This document shows positions 9,657 through 17,222 of a DNA stretch of 64,000 nucleotides, one piece after another. Under the pieces are notes generated by a model. That model was not told the origin of the DNA. It ran no database searches and saw only the letters and a list, made by a program, of their open reading frames with translations. Source of the stretch: Thalassolituus maritimus. GTDB lineage: Bacteria; Pseudomonadota; Gammaproteobacteria; Pseudomonadales; Oceanobacteraceae. Both the position numbers and the translations under genes were made by a program. Within the stretch, counting starts at the first letter, position 1, and each line of letters opens with the position of its first letter. The stretch is from NCBI RefSeq assembly GCF_900156675.1, contig NZ_FTOH01000005.1, positions 124,001 to 188,000 of the forward strand, read 5' to 3'.

Positions 9657-9990
9657 GCATTTCGAGAAGGTTTTAACACTGCTGTGACAACGCAGTTAGC
9701 TCCATAACTGAGCCGTCGCCGAAGAAGTCATAGCGAGGCAAGCATCGGCCAAAGAAACGGAGCTTACTTAGCGAATTAAAGCGTCAGCGAGGCCGTCGCA
9801 GCAAGGCAAAAATCTTCGAGAAAGCGGAGTTTACTTTAGTAAATGAGCATTTCGAGAAGGTTTTTAACAACGCTGTGACAACGCAGTTAGCTCCATAACT
9901 GAGCCGTCGCCGAAGAAGTCATAGCGCGGCAAACATCGGCCAAAGAAACGGAGCTTACTATTGCTAAGTGAGTATTCTTTGGCCGATGTT
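9657..9990. repeat. Two copies of a composite intergenic repeat element
   Basis: Two direct copies of about 112 bases lie at 9657-9768 and 9847-9959, offset by about 190 and differing at only a few positions. Each runs from GCATTTCGAGAAGG to GAGCTTACT and contains the small inverted repeat AGTTA-GCTCCA-TAACT. The sequence between the copies has a TTTACT-TT-AGTAAA hairpin flanked by CGAGAAAG and TTTCGAGAAG. After the second copy a perfect 16-base inverted repeat closes the element: 9932-9947 pairs with 9975-9990 (AACATCGGCCAAAGAA), enclosing a smaller GCTTACT/AGTGAG stem. The layout resembles dispersed REP- or BIME-like elements. The whole stretch 9639-10018 holds no gene that I can support. 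Confidence 0.85.
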
Positions 9991-10018
9991 TAACAAAGCT
10001 ATGACGATGCAGGCAGGC

Positions 10019-10882
10019 TCAGAAGACGATGGTCTTATTACCGTGGAGCAAAACTCTATCTTCCAAATGACTCCGCACCCCTCTCGCCAGCACTGACTTC
10101 TCAACGTCTTTGCCTAAACGCACCATGTCTTCGACCGTATCGTTATGACTGATGCGGATTACGTCCTGATCAATGATAGGCCCGGCATCCAGCTCCTGGG
10201 TCACATAGTGGCAGGTAGCACCGATCAGTTTCACACCGCGTTCTGCGGCCTGGTGATATGGCTTGGCCCCTACAAACGATGGCAGGAAGCTGTGATGAAT
10301 ATTGATCACTTGCCCAACGTATTGCTCACAGATTTCTGGCGGCAGAATCTGCATGTAGCGCGCAAGTACGATGGTATCGGCCTTGTGTTCTTCGACAATC
10401 GCTGTCACCCGGCGGAAGTGTTCGGCCTTGTTGTCTTTGTCGACGGGCACATGGAAGTACGGAATTCCGTGCCACTCAACCAATGAACGCAGGTCATCGT
10501 GATTGGAAATCACGCAAGGGATATCACACTCAAGCTCCCCACTGTGCCAGCGGTGCAGAAGATCAACCAGGCAGTGGCTCTGCTTACTCGCCATCAGGAT
10601 GACCTTCTTAGGTGAACCACTGTCGCTGAGCTGCCAGTCCATCTCGAATTCGTCGGCAATTGGCGCAAAAGCTGCCTTCAGCCCATCAGCGTCAAACGGC
10701 AAGGAATCCGCGCGGATACAATGACGCATAAAAAAGCGTCCGCTAACCGGGTCTGAATAGTGGTTTGCCTGAACAATCCAGCCACCGTGCCCCGAAAAAA
10801 ACTGGCCAACTTTAGCCACGATGCCGACCCTGTCAGGACAGGAGATGGTCAGCCTGAATACTCTTTCCATAATGTGATACAT
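10019..10882 (-). CDS. purU: Formyltetrahydrofolate deformylase PurU
   Basis: About 287 residues, normal for PurU. It hydrolyses 10-formyl-THF to THF and formate, balancing one-carbon pools and feeding formate to PurT. An N-terminal ACT domain (RLTISCPDRVGIVAKVGQFF) is followed by a formyltransferase-type domain with the NIHHSFLPSFVGAKPYHQA segment and GATCHYVTQELDAGPI, which contain the catalytic Asn, His and Asp of the fold. Three starts are possible: GTG at 10885, ATG at 10882 and ATG at 10870. None has a clear Shine-Dalgarno site; the last gives an N-terminus closest to the E. coli enzyme. Monocistronic and divergent from the next gene. Confidence 0.93.
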   Translation of the reverse strand: MYHIMERVFRLTISCPDRVGIVAKVGQFFSGHGGWIVQANHYSDPVSGRFFMRHCIRADSLPFDADGLKAAFAPIADEFEMDWQLSDSGSPKKVILMASKQSHCLVDLLHRWHSGELECDIPCVISNHDDLRSLVEWHGIPYFHVPVDKDNKAEHFRRVTAIVEEHKADTIVLARYMQILPPEICEQYVGQVINIHHSFLPSFVGAKPYHQAAERGVKLIGATCHYVTQELDAGPIIDQDVIRISHNDTVEDMVRLGKDVEKSVLARGVRSHLEDRVLLHGNKTIVF

Positions 10883-10981
10883 CACTCAATAACGATAGCC
10901 ACCAGCTTGCATCCAGAGGCCTTTCATGGTCAACTCTTTGACGCTCTAATGACTGTTCAGAACTAAAACAGAGACGGATCT

Positions 10982-11752
10982 ATGTTACTCCTAAGGACAC
11001 TCTTACTCAGCCTTTTTTTCAGCTTGCCTGCGCATGCATCAACGCTGGCAGAAGAGCTTAGCGTTTTTAAGCTGAGTACCAGTGTTAAGATTTTGCTTCT
11101 AAAGTACTACCACGTCCAGGCAGATGAGGGAAATCCTCAACTTGTCGAGGAAGTACTGCGCCATCGCGAAGAAGTCAGTCATCAGAAAAGTCTTCTACTC
11201 GAGGATCTTGGAGCTAACTTTCCTGCGAGAACTCAAGGCATCCAGACCCACTGGGACGAATTTAACAGCCTGCTCGATGAGAACATCGCTGAAATCCGCG
11301 AAAGCAATTACCCTGAACTGCAAGTCGTCACTCTGATGCGCAAAGCGCAGCGAGCTATGTTGCAGGAATTAGAATTACTTTCTGACCAGATACTGGCAGA
11401 AAATGAGCTCACTCTGTCAGAACTCACTGTCTGGCAGCGTCAGCAGAAAAACCTGCTCCTTGAAGTGGTTGAACGTTACATTGAACGTGCGGCGTCCTCT
11501 ATGGGAGCTCCCCTGACCATTGATAACGTCGACATTCGGGTACTATGCCAGCAGTTTGAGCGCGGTATTGCCGATATGAAGAGCCGCGTCACGGCAAGTG
11601 AAGCTCAGCGCCAGCTCAGCAAGATTCATAGCCAGTGGCTGTTTATCGAAACAGCGGCAACCGATACCAATGCGCGCCTTGTTCCGTTTCTGGTGATGCG
11701 CTATGCCGACGGTATTCTTGGACGTCTTGATGAGGTTGCTCATCACATCTGA
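10982..11752 (+). CDS. Exported helical protein of unknown function
   Basis: A 256-residue protein with a signal peptide (residues 1-20, ending AHAS). The mature part is almost entirely predicted helix, rich in Glu, Leu and Gln, with heptad-like stretches such as LRHREEVSHQKSLLLEDLG, so a helical bundle or coiled coil in the periplasm is likely. The single mature cysteine is near residue 190. I do not recognise the family; the helical texture is reminiscent of periplasmic sensor or methyl-accepting input domains, but there is no second membrane segment. It stands between divergent purU and a CBS protein with gaps of about 100 and 70 bases. Confidence 0.65.
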   Translation: MLLLRTLLLSLFFSLPAHASTLAEELSVFKLSTSVKILLLKYYHVQADEGNPQLVEEVLRHREEVSHQKSLLLEDLGANFPARTQGIQTHWDEFNSLLDENIAEIRESNYPELQVVTLMRKAQRAMLQELELLSDQILAENELTLSELTVWQRQQKNLLLEVVERYIERAASSMGAPLTIDNVDIRVLCQQFERGIADMKSRVTASEAQRQLSKIHSQWLFIETAATDTNARLVPFLVMRYADGILGRLDEVAHHI

Positions 11753-11821
11753 GAGCTGCGTAAGAGGTTTTAGCCGTCGGACGCGCTATACTTAACGCTC
11801 AGCAGCCAGAAAAAGTAGCCG

Positions 11822-12418
11822 ATGGGTTTAATTGTTTTCGACATGGGGCGCAGAGTAGAAACGCCCGTAAACAGCCCACGCCGACGCGTGTCGCCGGTAG
11901 AGCGGCCTGCTGCGGTTTCCAATATCGAAAACGAGCCTGATCAGACGCCATCATCCGACGATCTGATTTACTCCCCAGAAGGTACCACCGAACGTCAGGA
12001 GCATGCTCCACAGACAGTTGCCTTCGCCGCCGACATCATGACCCGCAATGTCATTACCATTCGCCAGGAAACAACAATCCGGGATGCCTACCAGCTCATG
12101 CGGGAGCACGACATTCATCATCTGCCGGTCATCGACGAACACGATAATCTTCAGGCGTTAGTTTCAGACCGGCGCATATTAAGAGCACTGGCCGAGCAAC
12201 GCTCTGTAGAACATGACTCCGTCATGACGGTTGCCGCCAGACCAGTCTATTGCACAGCAGAGAGCACCGACATACGACAGACAGCAAGACTACTTACGGA
12301 ATATCACATCGGTGCCCTCCTAGTGCTTAATAACAAAGAACAACTGACAGGTATCATCACCCGCAGCGATTTGCTGCACCTGCTCAGTGAATATGGTCCG
12401 CTGGAATTGTGGGCCTGA
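11822..12418 (+). CDS. CBS-pair domain protein
   Basis: 198 residues. The first 65 or so are polar, low-complexity and probably disordered. Two CBS motifs follow: ADIMTRNVITIRQETTIRDA with HDIHHLPVIDEHDNLQALVS (about 68-125), and SVMTVAARPVYCTAEST with YHIGALLVLNNKEQLTGIIT (about 130-190). Stand-alone CBS pairs bind adenine nucleotides or related ligands and act as energy or redox sensors on partners. It lies 33 bases upstream of ppnN on the same strand, so a regulatory tie to nucleotide metabolism is possible but only inferred. Confidence 0.85.
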   Translation: MGLIVFDMGRRVETPVNSPRRRVSPVERPAAVSNIENEPDQTPSSDDLIYSPEGTTERQEHAPQTVAFAADIMTRNVITIRQETTIRDAYQLMREHDIHHLPVIDEHDNLQALVSDRRILRALAEQRSVEHDSVMTVAARPVYCTAESTDIRQTARLLTEYHIGALLVLNNKEQLTGIITRSDLLHLLSEYGPLELWA

Positions 12419-12451
12419 TATGCCCTCAGGTGGGCATTAAGGAGAATTATT

Positions 12452-13813
12452 TTGGCTAAACAATATGAGTTAATTCACCCGAAGACACATCTACGCGTGC
12501 TTTCGCAGTATGAAATTCAACAGCTTAAAGATGTCAGCAGCGGGGCTCACGAGCTGCTCCGTCGCTGCTCATTCGCAGTCCTCTCTGCCGGAAGCCTGGA
12601 GGATGACTACACCCGGCTGGAAGAGAGCTACAAGAACTTCAATATCACTGTTGAGCAGGAAGAGCGCGGCATTGTATTGCAACTCAGCGGTGCGCCAAGC
12701 GGTGCATTTGTTGATGATGAAATTATCCGGGGTGTACGCGAGCAGCTTTTTTCTGTACTGCGGGACATCCTCTATGCGGAAGAAAATATCCTGAAAGCCC
12801 ATCGTTTTGATTTGGATAAAAGCGAAGATATTACCAATGCGGTATTCCATATTCTGCGCAATGCAAACCTGCTACAGCCAGACGTAGAACCTAAACTAGT
12901 CGTCTGTTGGGGTGGGCATTCCATTCCGCCTAACGAATATCAATACACCAAGGAAGTCGGCTATGAACTGGGGCTTCGAGGCCTTGATATCGGTACGGGC
13001 TGTGGTCCAGGTGCCATGAAAGGACCGATGAAAGGCGCAACCATTGGCCATGCTAAGCAGCATATCCGAAACGGTCGCTACATCGGTATTACCGAGCCCG
13101 GTATTATTGCTGCCGAATCACCCAACCCAATCGTCAACGAGTTGGTGATCCTGCCGGATATCGAAAAGAGGCTGGAAGCCTTCGTTCGCATGGCGCACGG
13201 AATTATTATTTTCCCTGGTGGCCCGGGTACCGCCGAAGAGATCTTGTATATCCTCGGTGTTTTGTCGCACCCGGCAAATAAGGATATTCCCTTCCCTCTG
13301 ATAATTACCGGCCCAGAAGAAACCCGGGCATATCTCGAAGACATTAATCGCTTCATCGGCGATACGCTCGGAAAAGAAGCTCAGGCGCGTTATGAACTGG
13401 TGATTAACGATCCGGTGACGGTTGCAAGAAAAATGAAAGCCGGTATGGAAGCGGTTCGACAGTATCGCCGTGATAACAACGACGCCTACTTTTTCAACTG
13501 GACCTTAAAAATCGATCATGATTTTCAGGTGCCTTTTGAACCGACCCACGCCAACATGAAAACCCTTCGTTTAACGCACGATGCTCCGTTCCATGAGCTG
13601 GCCGCAGATCTGCGCAGAGCATTTTCAGGTATCGTGGCCGGTAACGTGAAGGCCGATGGCGTTAAGCTGGTGCGTAAGCATGGGCCTTATGAAATTCACG
13701 GCGACGCAGATATTCTCGACGGTATGGACCGCTTACTGCGAGCCATGGTTGACCATGGCCGAATGAAAATCAGTGGAAAATATGATCCGTGCTACCGGAT
13801 CGTAAAATCCTGA
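12452..13813 (+). CDS. ppnN: Nucleotide 5'-monophosphate nucleosidase PpnN
   Basis: 453 residues, the same size as E. coli PpnN (YgdH). The enzyme cleaves purine and pyrimidine nucleoside monophosphates to base and ribose-5-phosphate and is controlled by (p)ppGpp in E. coli. The central Rossmann-type LOG domain shows VVCWGGHSI, then TGCGPGAMKGPMKGA, then HGIIIFPGGPGTAEEILYIL, the nucleotide-binding and catalytic signature. Flanking N- and C-terminal helical domains (RRAFSGIVAGNVK near the end) match the PpnN subfamily rather than short LOG proteins. The start is TTG at 12452, with GGAG eight bases before. It converges on the phosphatase gene with six bases between stop codons. Confidence 0.95.
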   Translation: MAKQYELIHPKTHLRVLSQYEIQQLKDVSSGAHELLRRCSFAVLSAGSLEDDYTRLEESYKNFNITVEQEERGIVLQLSGAPSGAFVDDEIIRGVREQLFSVLRDILYAEENILKAHRFDLDKSEDITNAVFHILRNANLLQPDVEPKLVVCWGGHSIPPNEYQYTKEVGYELGLRGLDIGTGCGPGAMKGPMKGATIGHAKQHIRNGRYIGITEPGIIAAESPNPIVNELVILPDIEKRLEAFVRMAHGIIIFPGGPGTAEEILYILGVLSHPANKDIPFPLIITGPEETRAYLEDINRFIGDTLGKEAQARYELVINDPVTVARKMKAGMEAVRQYRRDNNDAYFFNWTLKIDHDFQVPFEPTHANMKTLRLTHDAPFHELAADLRRAFSGIVAGNVKADGVKLVRKHGPYEIHGDADILDGMDRLLRAMVDHGRMKISGKYDPCYRIVKS

Positions 13814-13819
13814 AGGTAA

Positions 13820-15433
13820 TTATTTTGCACTGAGGCGTGCTGCTGCCTTTCCGGATAGGTTGGCAGCACGATCCATGACATGGAAAATGACGTTCTGCTC
13901 GTTCACGCCAGACACCAGCGGAGCCCCCGGGCCTGTTGCGTAAATCGCCACATCTTCACCGCCATGCGTTTCTGAATCACGCGGAATCAGAGCCTCCTGA
14001 TGATAACCAGCGGCCTCCGTATTCATACCGGTAATATCTTTACGTCCTGCACTAATTGGCTCTTCGTATACAAGTTCGGCGTCTGTTTCACCACCCAGGT
14101 GATGATGTCCGCGACCGTTCATATAACCCAGCGTGGTATACGGAAGGCCATCACTGGCCATAGTGGGTTCTGTCTCACCGGGCGCAACGACTTTACCAAG
14201 AATAGGATTACCCCGCTTAGGATACCCTGCAATGGTAAATACATGACTGTGATCAGCAGTAACGATAATCAAAGTATCTTCCGGAGAAGTCATAGACTCG
14301 GCGAGAGCAACAGCATCAGAAAACTCCCGCGTCTCATTGAGCGCATTAAATGCGTTTCCAGCGTGGTGCGCATGGTCAATACGACCGGATTCCACCATCA
14401 GAAAGAACCCCTCGTCACTGCCAGACAGTAACTGAATCGCTTTTTCTGTCATCTGGCTAAGTGATGGCTCCCCTAACGTGTCCTGGAGGCGATCTGCTTC
14501 AAATCGCATATGCGCTTCTTCAAACAAGCCCAGTACAGGAGTGCTAGTCACCTTCGTAAATCCTTGCTCATCAATCACCAGATGCCCATCTGGGTTCTGC
14601 GACTGCCATTCATCCATCAGGTTACGGCCATCGGTACGGTCGCCTTCCGTTGTACTTCTGGCGTCGGCGGTATTCGCTCCGGCATCGCCCGGCAAAAAGT
14701 GTCGGCGACCGCCACCAAAAGCGACCTCAATGCCATCAATATCAACACCAAAGTCCTGCTGTGTTCGCTGCCTGAAACTCAAGAACTGAGACGCTATGTC
14801 TTCACAACCCGCTTCAATAGCGGCCACTGGCATGTCAGAAATATCTTCCCAGTTGCGTTCAGAAGAGTACGCGTAAGTAGCTGCCGGGGTGGCATGGGTC
14901 AGGCGGGCGGTGGTGACAATCCCGGTTTTCTTACCAGCTAACTCGGCGAGAAGCAGAGCCGAGGGGACTTCATCTTCTGCGCGGTGACAAAGACCACGCT
15001 CTGCACTTTCCGCAAGGCCAATGATACCGGCGTCCGTCTTAACGCCAGACATCATGGCGGTCATGGTTCCAGCCGAATCGGGCGTCTGGGCATCAACGTT
15101 GTAGGTTTTACTTAAGCCGGTAAAAGGAAACTTCTCAAAACTAAGCAGATTCTCTTCGCCACTCATATCCTGTTGCTGTCCTGCGTAAATACGGGCCGCA
15201 GTCACTGTTGATATGCCCATGCCGTCACCAACAAACAAGATCACGTTTTTGGCGTTACCCGATGGCAAGTTGAGCATAGACTGACGCTCCGAGACACGCG
15301 CAGAACCATTTTCAAACCAGGTGTTATGAGATGGTAAAAGCGAGATACCAGATGACTCTGCCTCTGATAAGTAACCGGAAGAGCACCCTGAAAGTACGGC
15401 GAAAGCGAAAGTGATAAAAAAATAATGATTCAT
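13820..15433 (-). CDS. PhoA-type alkaline phosphatase lipoprotein
   Basis: About 537 residues from the ATG at 15433; an earlier ATG at 15490 is in frame but would put 19 residues before a good lipoprotein signal with lipobox LSGC. The alkaline phosphatase fold is clear: NVILFVGDGMGISTVTAARI binds the first metal, and the phosphorylated serine lies in TPDSAGTMTAMMSGVKTD. HAHHAGNAFNA and IIVTADHSHVFT supply metal ligands. It releases phosphate from organic monoesters outside the inner membrane. It is the last gene of a minus-strand cluster with a di-heme lipoprotein and a PhoX-like gene, which fits phosphate scavenging. A perfect 11-pair hairpin lies just upstream. Confidence 0.9.
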   Translation of the reverse strand: MNHYFFITFAFAVLSGCSSGYLSEAESSGISLLPSHNTWFENGSARVSERQSMLNLPSGNAKNVILFVGDGMGISTVTAARIYAGQQQDMSGEENLLSFEKFPFTGLSKTYNVDAQTPDSAGTMTAMMSGVKTDAGIIGLAESAERGLCHRAEDEVPSALLLAELAGKKTGIVTTARLTHATPAATYAYSSERNWEDISDMPVAAIEAGCEDIASQFLSFRQRTQQDFGVDIDGIEVAFGGGRRHFLPGDAGANTADARSTTEGDRTDGRNLMDEWQSQNPDGHLVIDEQGFTKVTSTPVLGLFEEAHMRFEADRLQDTLGEPSLSQMTEKAIQLLSGSDEGFFLMVESGRIDHAHHAGNAFNALNETREFSDAVALAESMTSPEDTLIIVTADHSHVFTIAGYPKRGNPILGKVVAPGETEPTMASDGLPYTTLGYMNGRGHHHLGGETDAELVYEEPISAGRKDITGMNTEAAGYHQEALIPRDSETHGGEDVAIYATGPGAPLVSGVNEQNVIFHVMDRAANLSGKAAARLSAK

Positions 15434-15462
15434 ATAATTCTCAAGAAATCCGCAAATTACTA

Positions 15463-15487
15463 CGCCTGATATTAGCAATATCAGGCG
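15463..15487 (-). repeat. Perfect hairpin between the di-heme lipoprotein and phosphatase genes
   Basis: CGCCTGATATT and AATATCAGGCG form an 11-pair stem with a three-base loop. It lies in the 70-base gap before the phosphatase ATG. There is no T run, so it looks like an mRNA processing or stability element rather than a terminator. Confidence 0.7.
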
Positions 15488-15505
15488 CATAAGACTCCGT
15501 CTATG

Positions 15506-17161
15506 TCACCACTTGAGCCTGATGTCATAAGAACGTGTTTTCTCGCCGGGTAACACAGGGCTATTCTCATCCACTTCACGATAAACATTCTTCGCTGGCT
15601 TGAGGTTAGCATCCCGGCCATGGTGGAAATCCTGATCCTCCACAATAGTGCGGTAAGCTTTATTCAAGGCCAGAGCACGCTCACGACTTGGAGCAGTCAG
15701 CGTATACACATCTGCCGCCTTTACAGCGTCGACTTTGACTGTACCGTCCTCGTTGAACCACTTATCCAGCATTTCCTCGTTCTGACGGAATTCATCGCCC
15801 CCACCGACCGTTCTAAAATACTCAAGAATCTCATTATTCTCCCAAGCCTTACTTGGCGCATCTTTCATCCCACGGGTATTGATATACCCCCAGCCATCAG
15901 CTCCCGTGACTTTACGCGCAAACGCGAATGTCTGATCGATCGTTGAGCCTACAGTGGTATGACACCCCATGCAGAAGTGGGTTTCCTCCCTGTCCTGTAC
16001 TCTGAGGCGACCTTTAGCATCTTCAATAAATCCGATCAGCTGCCAGCCGAACTCGTTATCAGAACCTTCTTTGCGGTAAACGTATTTCGGCAACAGACCG
16101 TCGATTTTTTCCTGCTGCTCGTTGCCATAGGCAGATTCCAGCCATGTATCGGGATAAAAATTTGTCTTAACCATATATCTGAGTTCTTTCATACGTGGCG
16201 GTGTCACAATATCGTTCTGGTCGTTTACACCGACATAGCGAACACTGTGAATAAACTCAGTGCCTTCGGGATAGAGCATGTGTGTTACTGGAACCGATGA
16301 TGCATTTCCGACATAGAAATCACGTGCCTGAATTTCAGAAATGCGGTTGCTCAGGACGCCATCACCGTTCAGATCAGTGCAGATCGCATTTTCATCCAGC
16401 GGTGGAACAGAGATAGACTCAAGTTCCTGAAAACTCATTTCCAATATTGAAAGGTTGGCCAGATAGACATCCCGAGAATAGTCATTGCCAGAGCAACTGG
16501 TTTCCCGGAACGCTGCTGGCAAGCGAATCATGACATCATCCGTAGAGCCATTGGTAGGCCAGAACGTACTCGGTAGTGGCTTATAGTTAAATGCCACCCA
16601 GTAACTACCGTCTTTTGCGAACCCGAGATCATCGAATGCTTCTGCTGCCAGGTGAAGATCAGTAATTTCCGGTATTGGGCCCTTCCAGTCTGACATCGCT
16701 TTCAAATTTTCGATCAAAGGCGTGTAGTTATCCTGGTTGATGTATTCGAGAATTTCGGTGTCTTCGATGCCAGCTACCCGTTCGCTGCGGTCCTCAAACA
16801 GGTTGTCCCACCGGTTTGTAAAACCATAATCAGAAAATTCGTAAGCCGACTGCAGGCCAGCATCAAACATGTAATTAGGGCGAGACTTATAGGTGTAATT
16901 CTGATGACAGATCATGCACGGATTATGTTCACCTTCGTGCTTGGTATAACACTGCGGAGGGATAACTGCTTCTTTGTTTGCAGCATTCAACTTTTCTTCG
17001 GTAAACAGCGGATAAGTCGCTGGGCTTACTGGATTTTCGCCTGACTCATTAATATTCTGTGTTTCATCAACAGCGCGGGAGTTTTGTTGGCTAGAGGTGT
17101 CATTCTCGTTAAAACAACCACTCAGAGCTAAAAAAGATAGAGCTATAAATACGTATTTCAT
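15506..17161 (-). CDS. Di-heme cytochrome c-like lipoprotein of unknown function
   Basis: About 551 residues from ATG 17161, chosen because MKYVFIALSFLALSGC is a complete lipoprotein signal with lipobox LSGC; a start at 17176 adds five residues. Two CxxCH haem-attachment motifs are present, CMICH near residue 88 and CMGCH near residue 400, both far apart in a large, mostly non-haem protein rich in aromatic residues. I do not recognise a named family. It sits between a PhoX-like gene and an alkaline phosphatase, so it may be part of the phosphate-starvation response, perhaps as an electron-transfer or oxidoreductase subunit. The haem assignment is motif-based; the role is inference. Confidence 0.7.
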   Translation of the reverse strand: MKYVFIALSFLALSGCFNENDTSSQQNSRAVDETQNINESGENPVSPATYPLFTEEKLNAANKEAVIPPQCYTKHEGEHNPCMICHQNYTYKSRPNYMFDAGLQSAYEFSDYGFTNRWDNLFEDRSERVAGIEDTEILEYINQDNYTPLIENLKAMSDWKGPIPEITDLHLAAEAFDDLGFAKDGSYWVAFNYKPLPSTFWPTNGSTDDVMIRLPAAFRETSCSGNDYSRDVYLANLSILEMSFQELESISVPPLDENAICTDLNGDGVLSNRISEIQARDFYVGNASSVPVTHMLYPEGTEFIHSVRYVGVNDQNDIVTPPRMKELRYMVKTNFYPDTWLESAYGNEQQEKIDGLLPKYVYRKEGSDNEFGWQLIGFIEDAKGRLRVQDREETHFCMGCHTTVGSTIDQTFAFARKVTGADGWGYINTRGMKDAPSKAWENNEILEYFRTVGGGDEFRQNEEMLDKWFNEDGTVKVDAVKAADVYTLTAPSRERALALNKAYRTIVEDQDFHHGRDANLKPAKNVYREVDENSPVLPGEKTRSYDIRLKW

Positions 17162-17178
17162 GTTACTACTTTCCACGG

Positions 17179-17200
17179 AAAAAGGGGGCCTAAGCCCCCT
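17179..17200 (-). terminator. Terminator or attenuator after the PhoX-like gene
   Basis: On the minus strand AGGGGGC-TTAG-GCCCCCT is followed by TTTTT. It lies in the 61-base gap before the di-heme lipoprotein gene and has the form of a strong intrinsic terminator, so downstream genes probably depend on read-through or their own promoter. Confidence 0.8.
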
Positions 17201-17222
17201 GAGTGATCACTGAGCTGATGAA

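Noticed and set aside
9657-9990. CRISPR array
   Set aside because: Only two copies, each over 110 bases, with hairpin modules and no regular spacers or cas genes.
15488-15516. A second Pho box before the alkaline phosphatase
   Set aside because: ATGTCAC and ATGTCAT occur on the plus strand, 19 bases apart, in the wrong register and orientation.
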